Source of the DNA: Lepus europaeus
Lineage: Eukaryota > Chordata > Mammalia > Lagomorpha > Leporidae
DNA: 64,000 nt
NCBI RefSeq assembly: GCF_033115175.1
Contig: NC_084838.1
Location: 44,495,468-44,559,467 of the forward strand
Direction: 5' to 3'
In this document: positions 34,369 to 45,205 of the stretch, piece by piece
How the letters are laid out: each line of letters starts with the position of its first letter
Numbering within the stretch: position 1 is the first letter of the stretch
Position numbers and translations under genes: made by a program
Notes under the pieces: generated by a model
Database searches by the model: none
What the model was told of the DNA's origin: nothing
What the model saw: only the letters and a program-made list of their open reading frames with translations

Positions 34369-37300
34369 ATACTAAAAAGGATAAAGTATTACATTGTACA
34401 TCTAGAGTCAGGACAAGAGCTGATCAGGTCATTGTTTCTTATAGTGTCCATTTCACTTCAACAGGTTTCCCCTTTGGTGCTCAGTTGTCGCCGATCAGGG
34501 AAAACAAATGATATTTGTCTCTTTGGGACTGGCTTCATTCACTCAGCATGATGTTTTCCAGATTCCTCCATTTTGTTGCAAATGACTGGGTTTCATTGTT
34601 CCTTACTGCTGTATAGTATTCTATGGAGTACATGTCCCATAATTTCTTTATCCATTCTACTGTTGATGGGCATTTGGGTTGGTTCCAGGTCTTAGCTATT
34701 GTGAATTGAGCTGCAATAAACATTAATGTGCAGACCGCTTTTTTATTTGCCAAATTAATTTCCTTTGGGTAAATTCCAAGGAGTGGGATGGCTGGGTTGT
34801 ATGGGAGGGTTATGTTCAGGTTTCTGAGGAATCTCCAGACTGACTTCCATAGTGGCTTAACCAGTTTGCATTCCCACCAACACTGGGTTAGTGTCCATTT
34901 TTCCCCACATCTTCTCCAGCATCTATTGATTTCTGAATGTGAGCCATTCTCACCAGGGTGAGATGGAACGTCATTGTGGTTTTGATTTGCATTTCTCTGA
35001 TTTCTAGTGATCTTGAACATTTTTTCATGTGTCTGTTGGCTATTTGGATTTCTTCTTTCGAAAAATGCCTATTGAGGTCGTTGGCCCATCTCTTAAGTGG
35101 GTTGCTTGTTCTGTTGTTGTGGATTTTCTTGATTTCTTTGTAGATTCTGGTTATCAACCCTTTATCTGTAGTATAGTTTGCAAATATTTTTTCCCATTCT
35201 GTCGGTTGCCTCTTCACTTTCCTGACTGTTTCTTTTGCAGTACAGAAACTTCTCAATTTGATGCAATCCCAATAGTTAATTTTGGCTTTGACTGCCTGTG
35301 CTCCTGGGGTCTTTTCCAAGAAGTCTTTGCCTGTGCCTATATCTTGCAGGGTTTCTCCAATGCTCTCTAATAATTTGATGGTTTCGGGTCGTAGATTTAA
35401 GTCTTTAATCCATGTAGAGTGAATTTTTGTGTAAGGTGATAGGTATGGGTCTTGCTTCAAGCTTCTGCATGTGGAAATCCAATTTTCCCAGCACCATTTA
35501 TTGAATAGACTGTCCTTATTCCAGGGATTAGTTTTGGATCTTTGATCAAATATAAGTTGGCTGTAGATGTTTGGATTGATTTCTGGTGTTTCTATTCTGT
35601 TCCATTGGTCTATCCATCTGTTTCTGTACCAGTACCATGCTGTTTTGATAACAACTGCCCTGTAGTATGTCCTAAAATCTGGTATTGTGATGCCTCCGGC
35701 TTTGTTTTTGTTGTACAAGATTGCTTTAGCTATTCGAGGTCTTCTGTGTCTCCATATGAATTTCAGCATCATTTTTTCCAGATCTGAGAAGAAGGTCTTC
35801 GGTGTCTTGATTGGTATTGTATTGAATGTATAAATTGCTTTTGGGAGAATAGACATATTGATGATATTGATTCTCCAATCCATGAGCATGGAAGATTTCT
35901 CCATTTTTTGGTATCCTCTTCTATTTCTTTCTGTAAGGTTTTGTAGTTTTCATCGTAGAGATCTTTAACGTCCTTGGTTAAGTTTATTCCAAGGTATTTG
36001 ATTGTTTTTGTAGCTATTGTGAATGGGATTGATCTTAGAAGTTCTTCCTCAGCCGTGGCATTGCCTGTGTATACAAAGGCTGTTGATTTTTGTGCATTGA
36101 TTTTATATCCTGCTACTTTGCCAAAGTCTTCGATGAGTTCCAGTAGTCTCTTAGTAGAGTTCTTTGGGTCCCCTAAATAAAGAATCATATCATCTGCAAA
36201 GAGGGATAGTTTGAGTTCTTCCTTCCCAATTTGTATCCCTTTAATTTCTTTTTCTTGCCTAATAGCTCTGGCTAAAACTTCCAGAACTATATTGAATAGC
36301 AGTGGTGAGAGTGGGCATCCCTGTCTGGTACCAGATTTCAGTGGAAATGCTTCCAACTTTTCCCCATTCAATAGGATGTTGGCCGTGGGCTTTTCATATA
36401 TTGCTTTGATTGTATTGAGGAATGTTCCTTCCATACCCAGTTTGCTTAGAGTTTTCATCACGAAAGGGTGTTGTATTTTATCAAATGCTTTCTCTGCATC
36501 TATTGAGAGAATCATATGGTTTTCCTTCTGCAGTCTCTTAATGTAGTGTATTACGTTGATTGTTTTGCGAATGTTGAACCATCCCTGCATACCAGGGATA
36601 AATCCCACTTGGTCTGGCTGGATGATCTTTCTGATGTGTTGTTGCATTCTATTGGCCAGAATTTTATTGAGTATTTTTGCATCTATGTTCATCAGGGATA
36701 TTGGTCTGTAATTCTCTTTCAATGTTGCATCTTTTTCCGGCTTAGGAATTAAGGTGATGCTGGCTTCATAGAAAGAATTTGGGAGGATTCCCTCTTTTTC
36801 GATTGCTCTGAATAGTTTGAGAAGAATTGGAGTTAGTTCTTCTCTAAATGTCTGGTAGAACTCAGCAGTGAATCCATCTGGTCCTGGGCTTTTCTTTGTT
36901 GGGAGGGCCTTTATTACTGTTTCAATTTCTGTGTCAGTTATGGGTCTGTTTATGTTTTCTCTGTCTTCCTGGCTCAATTTAGGTAGGTTGTATGTGTCCA
37001 AGAATCTGTCCATTTCTGATAGATTTCCTGTTTGCTGGCATACAAGTCCTTGTAGTAATTTCTGATGATTCTTTTTATTTCTGTGGTGTCTGTTGTTACG
37101 TTTCCATTTTCATCTCTGATCCTATTAATTTGGGTCTTTTCTTTTTTTAGTTAGTTGGGCCAATGGGGTGTCAATTTTGGTTACTTTTTCAAAAAACAAG
37201 CTCCTTGTTTGCCTGATTTTTTGTAATTTTTTTTCTTGGATTCAATCCTGTTGATTTCTTCTTTGATTTTAATTATTTCTCTTCTCCTACTGGGTTTGGG

Positions 37301-37417
37301 TTTGGTTTGCTGCAGATTTTCTAGATCCTTGAGATGACTTGAAAGCTCATCTATTTGGTGCCTTTCCAATTTCTTGATGTAGGCACCTATTGATATAAAC
37401 TTTCCTCTTAACACTGC
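34157..37417 (-). mobile_element. L1 inverted 5' arm (of the element ending near 38604)
   Basis: Minus-strand L1 running from mid-ORF2 (linker before the RT, 37417) through the ORF2 stop region (about 34500) and the first part of the 3' UTR (to 34157). It joins head-on with the plus-strand 3' UTR starting at 37418. A perfect 37-bp segment of 3' UTR is present in both arms (34157-34193 inverted; 37418-37454 direct). That is the junctional duplication expected of twin priming with overlapping arms. Confidence 0.93.
34328..34369. repeat. (CAA)n microsatellite inside L1 3' UTR
   Basis: About 13 uninterrupted AAC/CAA units. The other L1 copy (about 22081) shows a T-rich stretch here instead, so the repeat expanded in this copy or its lineage. 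Likely length-polymorphic. Confidence 0.93.
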
Positions 37418-37468
37418 AATCAGACTTGCCCCAAATGATGGAGTTAGAAATGTGCTAGGGGATTCCAA
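34535..37468 (-). pseudogene. L1 ORF2 pseudogene (RT to C-terminus)
   Basis: ORF2p normally has an endonuclease, RT and Cys-rich C-terminus. Here the endonuclease is missing. RT motifs are clear in the 414-codon segment 37013-35769: [12 protein letters not shown], motif [13 protein letters not shown] (36480-36506), [13 protein letters not shown], and the catalytic FADD at 36189-36200. The frame breaks near 37150, 37015, 35900 and 34990-34900. Segments 35904-34888 (338 codons) and 35020-34535 continue it. The C-terminal motif reads [18 protein letters not shown], so the His of the C-x3-C-x7-H-x4-C pattern is Gln. Segment 37468-37181 starts in antisense 3' UTR and is chimeric at its N-terminus. 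Cannot encode an active protein. Confidence 0.95.
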
Positions 37469-38604
37469 TACAATCCTATCAAGGTGGCATGTACCAATGC
37501 CATCTCACTAGTCCAAGTGATCGATTTCAGTTCACATTCGATGGCTCCGATAGGTCTAAGAATCAAAGGGATCACACAAACAAGACAAGTGTCTGCTAAT
37601 ACTAACTGATAGAATCAAAAAGGGAGAGAAAGATCCAACATGGGAAGTGGGATACACAGCAGACTCATAGAATAGCAGACGTCCTAACAACACTCTGGCC
37701 TCAGAATCAGCCCTTAAGGCATTCGGATCTGGCTGAAGAGCCCATGAGAGCATTGTAGGCATGGAAAGCCAAGATACCATGGAAAAGAAAAAAAGAAGAA
37801 GACCTAAATGAAAGATCTCTGTGAGTGAGATCCCAATGGAAAGAACAGGGCCATCAAAGAAGGAGGTACCTTTCTCTGAAGGGAGGAGAGAACTTCCACT
37901 TTGACTATGACCCTATCGGAATAAGATCAAAGTCAGAAAACTCTAAAGGCTTCCATAGCCCTGGCAACTCATGACTAGAGCCTAGGGAGATAACTGACAC
38001 CATGAACAGGAGTGTCAAATTGTTAAGTCAGCAACAGAAGTCACTGTGTACTTACATCCCATGTGAGATCTGTCCTTAATGTGTTGTCTAATGTGCAGTG
38101 ATGCTGTAACTCGTACTGAAACAGTATTTTTACACTTTTTGTTTCTATGTGGGCACAAACTGATGAGATCTTTACTAATTATATACTGAATCGATCTTCT
38201 GTATATAAAGATAATTGGAAATGAAAAAAAAAACTGGTGTTAAATTGGAAATGGCATAGAAAGTTAATTAATTTTTTTAAAAAATATATTATGTAGTATC
38301 TCTGTCTTTAATATGCTGCACACTCTTATTTAATGCTATAACTAGTACTCCAACAGTATTTTTTCACTTTGTGTTGCTATATGGGGGCAAACTGTTGAAA
38401 TCGTTACCTAATATATACTAAACTGATCTTCTGTATATAAAGAGAATTGAAAATGAATCTTGATGTGATTGGAAGGGGAGAGGGAGCGGGAAAGGGGAGG
38501 TTTGCGGGTGGGAGGGAAGTTTTGGGAGGGGGAAGCCATTGTAACCCATAAGCTGTACTTTGGAAATTTATATTCATTAAATAAAAGTTTAATTAAAACA
38601 AAAA
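37418..38604 (+). mobile_element. L1 sense arm: 3' UTR with duplicated module
   Basis: Sense 3' UTR: 'aagggagagaaagatccaacatggg', 'aaggaggtacctttctctgaaggg', 'cttccatagccctggcaactcatgac', ending 'attcattaaataaaagtttaatt'. Two diverged copies of an approx. 160-bp module ('(g)atctctgtc(c/t)ttaat...tatataaaga(g/t)aattg') occur at about 38064-38225 and 38297-38460, separated by a 72-bp A/T-rich linker that begins with an A-run. I see no clean target-site duplication. Confidence 0.93.
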
Positions 38605-39304
38605 GGGAGAAGAGGGATTAGGGAAGATTTCCCAGAGGAATACTCAAAAAATGAAACTTTATGGTTCACTGTCTTGTCTGTTCTGAGTGTGTGATTGTCA
38701 GCCATCGCCCATCCACACCAGCGTCTACTGGAGTCATTCATCATCTGGCAAGACTCAGGCCCAAAGCACCCTTCTCTGAGCTTGTGCTTTAATATTTCTC
38801 ACCCAGCATGAGCACCTGATGAATGAACGCTGGAGCACCCCGTCACTGAGGGTGCCGAGGTCAGCGTTGGCAGAGCACACCCGACAGCCCTGAACATCCG
38901 CTCTCACCAGTAGCACCATCCAGGCCCCAGGGAAGCGCTCGTGCATCGCCTGCCCTATGTCCATGAATCAAAAGGAATCTGTGTCTGGATGCCACGACGT
39001 TTTGTGTGCTGTGCTGCTGCCGACGTCAGAGACAGATTCTGGCCTTCAGAGGGTGGGCATTTTGAGCAGTGGACACGCTTGGATAAGAATAAAGGCAAAT
39101 TAATTAACTGATTATATTCTTTCTGCCTCATGGATATCCTGCATGCAACAGATTCATGCAAAATGGAATATACTTTCCTGCCACTGCTGAGTGTGTCTCT
39201 TGCTTCTTACTAGTTTCTAATTTGTGGTTGTGGAGGCACTCGAAAATTAATGCAGCATTCCCAGCAGTCCCGCGTGATGGCAAGGGGATATTTCTGCAAC
39301 ATTG
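38605..39304. other. Unidentified GC-richer, CpG-containing stretch
   Basis: 38700-39110 is visibly richer in G+C and in CpG ('atcgcccatcc', 'accccgtcactgagggtgccgaggtcagcg', 'cgctcgtgcatcgcc', 'ccacgacgt', 'gccgacgtcag') than its surroundings. A minus frame 38964-38755 gives 69 codons (contains HERFPGAWMVLLVRADVQGC) of no family I recognise. It could be a decayed processed pseudogene, a conserved element or an LTR fragment. Confidence 0.4.
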
Positions 39305-39605
39305 CACAACGGTGTCTGGTGCAGTGGGTGAGGTGCCGCTTAGGGTGCCCACATCCCGTGTTGGAGTGTCTGGGTCTAAGTACTGGCTTCCCTTCAGATG
39401 GGCGCTCTGGAGATAGCAGGTAATGGCTCAAGTAGTGAGGTCCCTGACACCCAGGTGGAAGACCTGGATTCAGTTCCAGGCTCCTGCCTTTGATCTGTCC
39501 CAGCCCTGGCTGTTGTGGGCATTTGGTGAGTGAATAGGAGGACTAAAGATTTGTCTGTCTGTCTCTCTCTCTCTGCCTTTTGAGTAAATGAACAAAAATA
39601 AATGA
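39305..39605 (+). mobile_element. CSINE, old subfamily
   Basis: 'ggtgtctggtgcagtgggtgaggtgcc', 'gggtctaagtactgg', 'ggtccctgacacccaggtggaagacctggattcagttcc', 'cctggctgttgtgggcatttggtgagtg', CT tract and 'gagtaaatgaacaaaaataaatg' tail. It is the same subfamily as 13555-13879. Frames at 39128-39431 overlap it and are not genes. Confidence 0.82.
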
Positions 39606-39821
39606 ACCCTTTTAAAAAGTTATAACATTAAAAAAAATGTCAACACAATACATGTATTTAATCATCACTTAAGCTCTTGAAGGATAATTTAAATTAATCA
39701 GATTAGGAATTCTTCTTGGGAAAGCACAGGCTTATACCTGTGGAGAAATAAAGAATGGTTGCCTTGGTCCTTAGAATACCATGATATGATGTATGTCATA
39801 TAAAGGTATAGTTAAAGCTAG

Positions 39822-39873
39822 AGATTGATATAAATATAGATATAGATACAGATACAGATATAAATAAATAGAT
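39822..39873. repeat. Degenerate (GATA)n-like microsatellite
   Basis: 'agattgatataaatatagatatagatacagatacagatata' and 'aaatagataaac' units of 6 and 4 bp. Confidence 0.85.
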
Positions 39874-40181
39874 AAACTATTGTGGAAAAATGAAATGGAG
39901 ATGTAAGGAATGTTAAATAAGCTCCACGTTTCTGTCTGTCTGACACTTAATATATAGGTAAGATTGAGAAAAACTCCAGTGGAAGTTGTAATTACTGCCA
40001 CAAGGTTTCTTCATATTCTTCATGCTACTATTTTCCATTGTAAGATGCTTTATCCTGTACTGCTATTTTAGGACATTCTGTTAACTTTGGAATAGGCACA
40101 AACTCGGAAACACCATCCAGTTCTTAATTTCTAAAATAAGCAAATAATATCTTTCAAAATACACGCAGGACAGAATAGCAC

Positions 40182-40227
40182 AATTTATTTAAAACTTATT
40201 TATTTAAATTTATTTAAAACTTATTTA
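40182..40227. repeat. 25-bp tandem duplication
   Basis: The unit starting 'aatttatttaaaacttattt' is present at 40182-40206 and again, nearly complete, at 40207-40227. Confidence 0.9.
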
Positions 40228-40375
40228 GGAACTACAAGTGATTTTACAGTAATGTTGGATATTCATGGAGTTTTGTTGGAGATTTGGCTATTTTTGCTCA
40301 GATATGTTGCTTTTCTTCTCTTTCTCTGGATAGATAATATGAAGTGGTTTATGATCCTTTTCTCCCTCATTTCTT

Positions 40376-40867
40376 TTTTTTTTTTTTTACCTTCCTGATT
40401 ATTTTTTTTTAAATTAAACTTTTATTTAATGAATATAAATTTCCAAAGTACAGCTTATGGGTTACAATGGCTTCCCCCTCCCAAAACTTCCCTCCCACCC
40501 GCAACCCTCCCCTTTCCCGCTCCCTCTCCCCTTCCAATCACATCAAGATTCATTTTCAATTCTCTTTATATACAGAAGATCAGTTTAGTATATATTAGGT
40601 AACGATTTCAACAGTTTGCCCCCATATAGCAACACATAGTGAAAAAAAAATACTGTTGGAGTACTAGTTATAGCATTAAATAAGAGTGTGCAGCACATTA
40701 AAGACAGAGATCCTACATAATATATTTTTTTAAAAAAATTAATTAATTTTCTATGTCATTTCCAATTTAACATCAGGGTTTTTTTTTTTTTCATTTCCAA
40801 TTATCTTTATATACAGAAGATCGATTCTGTATATTATTAGTAAAGATCACAGCAGTTTGTACCCATG
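40376..40867 (-). mobile_element. L1 3' end, young type, perfect 20-bp duplication
   Basis: Minus-strand L1 3' UTR, truncated about 465 bp from its end inside the second module. It contains the module, A/T linker and partial duplicate module, as at 38.0-38.6 kb. The target-site duplication 'ccttttctccctcatttctt' is identical at 40356-40375 and 40868-40887. On the minus strand the L1 end is followed by A9, then 'taatcaggaaggt', then A15-16 before the duplication, which may be a short 3' transduction. Confidence 0.96.
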
Positions 40868-40887
40868 CCTTTTCTCCCTCATTTCTT

Positions 40888-41406
40888 AATCTTCATATAC
40901 CCTCAAATATATATATATTCTGGAAAAAATTAGATATGCCTATAATCTCATGATTCATAGATTCAGAGCATTTTGTAACCCAACAAATTTTTTTACTGTT
41001 TTATACACAAAAATTTTTTTTCTGTGTTACATGCATAGTACCAGATAACTAAACTTTTTTTTTTTTCATATGCTAACAGAGTTCTATTTCTAGCAGCATG
41101 GTAAAATTTAAGTTTGGGGTAATGTTTAAATTCAGAATATTTGAAAAGATTAAAGTGAAGAAAACATTGAATAGTAGACAAAGAGTTGAAGGACAAAATT
41201 ATATAATTATAAGATAAAAACAATAAAGTATAAGAGAAAATAGTAGGAAAGTAAGAGTAAAGTTTTTTTTTTTAAATATAACAATATACTATTAAATAAC
41301 ATGGCATTAATTATATATAAACAAACTCCAAAATATTTTGTGTAAATTATGTTTAGGGTTTTTTAATTCAACATGTTCTTTACTCTTTTAAAATAAATTA
41401 AAATAA
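40888..41406. other. Unrecognised AT-rich DNA
   Basis: Nothing recognised. Confidence 0.4.
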
Positions 41407-41778
41407 AGGCCGGCACCTTGGCTCACTTGGGTAATCCTCCGCCTGTAGTGCCGGCACCCCGGATTCTAGTCCCGGTCGGGACGCCGGGGACTAGTCCCGG
41501 TTGCTCTTCTTCCAGTCCAGCTCTCTGCTGTGGCCCGGGAGGGCAGTGGAGGATGGCCCAAGTGCTTGGGTCCCTGCACCCGTATGGGAGACCGAGAGGA
41601 AGCACCTGGCTCCTGGCCTGGATCAGCACAGTGCTGGCCATGGTGGCCATTAGGGGAGTGAACCAGCGGTAGGAAGACCTTTCTCTCTGTCTCTCTCTCG
41701 CTGTCTATAACTCTCTCTCTGTCTCTCTCTCTCTCACTGTCTAACTCTGCCTGTCAAAAAATAAATAAATAAATAAAA
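41407..41778 (+). mobile_element. CSINE, young type, expanded CT tract
   Basis: Plus-strand copy with CpG-rich head 'ggccggcaccttggctcacttgggtaatcctccgcc', 'tctagtcccggtcgggacgccgggg' and 'gtggcccgggagggcag'. The CT-rich region before the tail is expanded to about 90 bp (41681-41750) by repeated 'ctctgtctctctctc' units. The tail is (AAAT)n. Frames on both strands here are SINE artefacts. Confidence 0.94.
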
Positions 41779-42523
41779 TGAAGACCAAGCCTGTGACCTC
41801 CAATGTGCTTGATTTGCAAACATAAGTGTAATGTGTTCTATTTCCTGTAACTGCCTGTATTAAGGGAAAGAACTTAATTTCAAACCATCAGAGGTGGCCA
41901 CCAAACATAATTATATAACCAGGGAGTTTCCTATAGGATAGATGTCATAGAGCAAGTGTCTAATTTTAGCCAAATATTTGCTTCACTTCTGTGTTTGCCC
42001 TATAAAGAGTTCACGGCTGCTTTCCTTTGGTGGAATCACTTTGGTTTTAGAGCTTTCTGATTCATGCTCAGATAAACACAGTGAATTTTTTATTGTGTCT
42101 GAGATTGTTTTCTACCAATTCTAAACAAGGATTGACATTTGAGATGAAACATATGCATTGTCCTGTTGAATACCTGATTGAGATAATCATGCAGAGTCTA
42201 AATCAAAATAGGAAATGGTTCTGTTTTTATCAAATACAAAATAAGTTTCTTCTCAATTAAAAAGTTAAACATTATTTGAAGAGTGAATATAAACAAAAAG
42301 AGTTGCATTTATAAGTTAAAATCATCATCTGAGAAAAAAATTTAGTATAAGACACAGTGATTTTATATGTAGAGAAAAATGAAGCAATGAAAAAAAGAAC
42401 AAAAAATGAACATTCATCTGAAATAAATAAGAGAAGATGTTTGATAAAGCTAATGTTTGCACATTCACACTATTGGCAATAAACACAAACAACTGTCCAA
42501 GTAAGGATTTCTAGCTAAAATGC
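41779..42523. other. Unrecognised AT-rich DNA
   Basis: Nothing recognised. Confidence 0.4.
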
Positions 42524-42671
42524 GTATTTATTTATTTATTTATTATTTATTTATTTTTATTTGACAGAGTTAGACAGTGAGGGAGAAAGAGAGAAAGAAA
42601 GAACCCAGCACCCGTATGGGGTGTCGGCACCACAGGCGGAGGATTAACCAAATGAGCCACAGCTCCAGCCC
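42524..42671 (-). mobile_element. CSINE with large internal deletion, duplication intact
   Basis: Minus-strand copy: (TTTA)n tail complement, 'ttgacagagttagacagtgaggg', then directly 'gaacccagcacccgtatggggtgtcggcaccacaggcggaggattaacc' and 'gagccacagctccagcccc'. The whole approx. 200-bp core is missing. The flanks 'aatgcgtattta' (about 42520-42531) and 'aatgtgtattta' (about 42676-42687) differ at one base. Confidence 0.9.
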
Positions 42672-42741
42672 CTACAATGTGTATTTAGTTATATATCAAA
42701 TATGACTTATATTCTTCTAAGAGTATACACTGATTAACAAT

Positions 42742-43073
42742 ATTTTTTTTTGTTTAAAGATTTATTTATTTCAAAGTTAAAGTTACAGTGAGGCAGAGGC
42801 AGACAGACAGAGAGAGAGAGAGAGGTCTTCCATCTGTTGATTCACTCCCCAAATGGCTGCGATGGCCAGAGCTGGGCCAATCATAAGCCAGGAACCAGGG
42901 GCTTTTTCAGGATCTCCCATGTAGGTGAAAGGGCCCAAGAACTTGGGCCATCTTCTATTGATTTCCCAAGCCAAAGCAGAGAGCTGAATGGGAGGTAGAG
43001 CAGCTGGGACTCATGCCAATGCCCATATGGAATGCCAGCGCTGCAGGTGGTAGCTTTACAGCCAAAGTACTGG
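42742..43073 (-). mobile_element. CSINE with 10-bp duplication
   Basis: Full minus-strand copy from a T-run, 'aaagatttatttatttcaaagttaaagttacag', to the head 'tacagccaaagtactggcc'. Flanks 'ctgattaaca' at about 42730-42739 and 43077-43087. Confidence 0.93.
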
Positions 43074-43087
43074 CCTCTGATTAACAG

Positions 43088-44325
43088 TTCTTATTTTACA
43101 AAATCCTCACTGTGGATTCTACTTGTAAGGAAAATTACATTAAAAATTGTGTTTGTAAATCACTATTTTTGTCATTAAAATTATTTTGATAAGAATTTTC
43201 ATTTCAAATTTCTTTTCAATCATAGAATAAAATCTAAATGGCTTGGTGATTTTAGCCTTCTATTCTGAATTCCATCTGAATTAGGAAAAATAATCTCAAG
43301 AGAAACAAAACAGATTTTTAGGGTCCTTTTTACATTTATGAAATCCAGGTTTTCTTCTAACACACGGTCACACATATACGTAAACACAAATTCAGACACA
43401 CCACATCCCAGAGTGTAGACAAATGTCCTTGAGACTACAATTTAGGACAACATTTCCCACACATATTTACTTGCCTGAGAGAAGACTATACTTCTATTAG
43501 CACACTGAGGTTTGACATACATGTGGGTAATTCTGTTTTTATGATAACTTAGAGGAGTTGACATGGAAGAGATCAGTCTGTAGGAACTTCTTCATTCTCT
43601 CCATCGTTGTATTTTATTTGCCGTCATATCAACAATGCACATTATTTCGCTACCTGTTGCCAAATGTCAAAACTATGAAAATACCTTTTGTAGTTTCTGT
43701 TGGGATATGTCATTTTCTATTCTACAGACTCAACGAAGCTGTTTGTAAGCAGGCAGCAGCCGTATGAACAGATGGGAGTCAGACCATCAGTCTGCACTAA
43801 AATATACATGTGAAATGAGTTCAACTATTAACTTTGTCACAAAAAAATGCAGAATAGTTTTAAGTGGGTCAGCAAAGCATCTCTGGAATATTTTAAATTC
43901 ATTCGAAGACACTGCCTAACTCTCCTGGCACAAATCCTGCAGGAGATAATAAATTTTAGAGTTACAGTGATAAATTAACTTTTAGTAATACAGTGTGTGC
44001 TTACAATGAAACACATTCTGCATGAATCAATCTTTTTTGGGGGGATGGCCTCTTTGCTTTAGCATCTATGGTAAATCCTTTAAAGAAATGAAATAATATA
44101 GCAGCTGATAGATGGATATGCTTAATTTGGAATTTATATCAAAACAAATAATGATTTTCCTGGTATGGTAGAGTCAATTTATTTCACACACAAGCAAGAA
44201 GGAGCTTCTGGAGGCTCTAATCCAGCCTTAAATTGATTCTAAAGCTATATAAAATAATAGGACGATCATATTTAAGTAGTTTTAACTTCATAGACTCCAG
44301 CTGACTCTGCTTTTTCTTTCTTTCT
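43088..44325. other. Unrecognised DNA
   Basis: No repeat or gene recognised. The 69-codon plus frame at 43558-43767 is hydrophobic in its first half but has no family or splice context I can support. Confidence 0.4.
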
Positions 44326-45057
44326 TTTTTTATTAAAAACTTTTATTTAATGAATATAAATTTCCAAAGTACAGCTTATGAATTATATTGGCTTCCCCCC
44401 TCCCATAACTTCCCTCCCACCCACAACCCTCCCCTTTCCCGCTCCCTCTTCCCTTCCATTCACATCATGATTCATTTTCAATTCTCTTTATATACAGAAG
44501 ATCAGTTTAGTATATATTAGGTAATGATTTCAACAGTTTGCCCCCATATAGCAACAGAAAGTGAAAAAATACTGTTGGAGTACTAGTTATAGCATTAAAT
44601 AAGAGTGTACAGCATATTAAAGACAGAGATCCTACATGACATTTTTTAAAAATTAATTAATTTTCTATGCCATTTCCAATTTAACACCAGGTTTTTTTTT
44701 TTCATTTCCAATTATCTTTATATACAGAAGATCGATTCTGCATATACTTAGTAAAGATTTCATCAGTTTGCACCCACACAGAAACACAAAGTGTAAAAAT
44801 ACTGTTTCAGTACTAGTTATAGCATCACTTCACATTAGACAACACATTAAGGACAGATCCCACATGAGATGAAAGTACACAGTGACTCCTGTTGCTGACT
44901 TAACAATTTGACACTCTTGTCTATGGCGTCAGTAATCTCCCTAGGCTGTAGTCATGAGTTGCCAAGGCTATGGAAGCCTTTAGAGTTCGCTGACTTTGAT
45001 CTTATTCCGATAGGGTCATAGTCAAAGTGGAAGTTCTCTCCTCCCTTCGGAGAAAGG
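44326..45057 (-). mobile_element. L1 3' end with duplicated module
   Basis: Minus-strand L1 3' UTR of about 730 bp, truncated at 'aagtggaagttctctcctcccttcggagaaagg'. It carries the same duplicated module plus A/T linker as 38.0-38.6 kb ('accaggttttttttttt' at the linker). No clean duplication; 'ctgactct' occurs on both sides but is not tightly placed. Confidence 0.94.
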
Positions 45058-45059
45058 CC

Positions 45060-45205
45060 CAGCACTGACTCTTGGAACAAACCAAGACAATCTGGGGAAC
45101 AAACCATCAGACAGGAATGCTCTCGCTTGCTTTCTCTCTCACTTTGAAAATAATAAATAAATAAATAAATAAATAATAAATAAATAAATCTATCTTTTAA
45201 AAGTA
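45060..45205 (+). mobile_element. CSINE 3' end with (AAAT)n tail
   Basis: 'aatctggggaacaaaccatcagacaggaatgctctcgc', CT-rich stretch and a long '(aata/aaat)n' tail (45150-45190) ending 'aaatctatctttt'. The head and core are missing; the left edge is the neighbouring L1. Confidence 0.7.

Larger units (their letters stand above)
39606..40355. other. Mostly unrecognised DNA with two small tandem repeats
   Basis: Contains a degenerate GATA/TAGATA tract at 39822-39873 and a 25-bp tandem duplication ('aatttatttaaaacttattta' repeated at 40182 and 40207). Nothing else recognised. Confidence 0.6.

Noticed and set aside
34291-34551. Frame with a polyglutamine run
   Set aside because: The Gln run is a (CAA)n microsatellite in antisense L1 3' UTR; no promoter or family support.
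35029-36752. Plus-strand frames of 61-113 codons
   Set aside because: Antisense shadows of L1 ORF2 on the minus strand.
44290-45070. Target-site duplication 'ctgactct' around the L1 3' end
   Set aside because: Only 8 bp, not adjacent to the A-tail edge on one side; could be chance.
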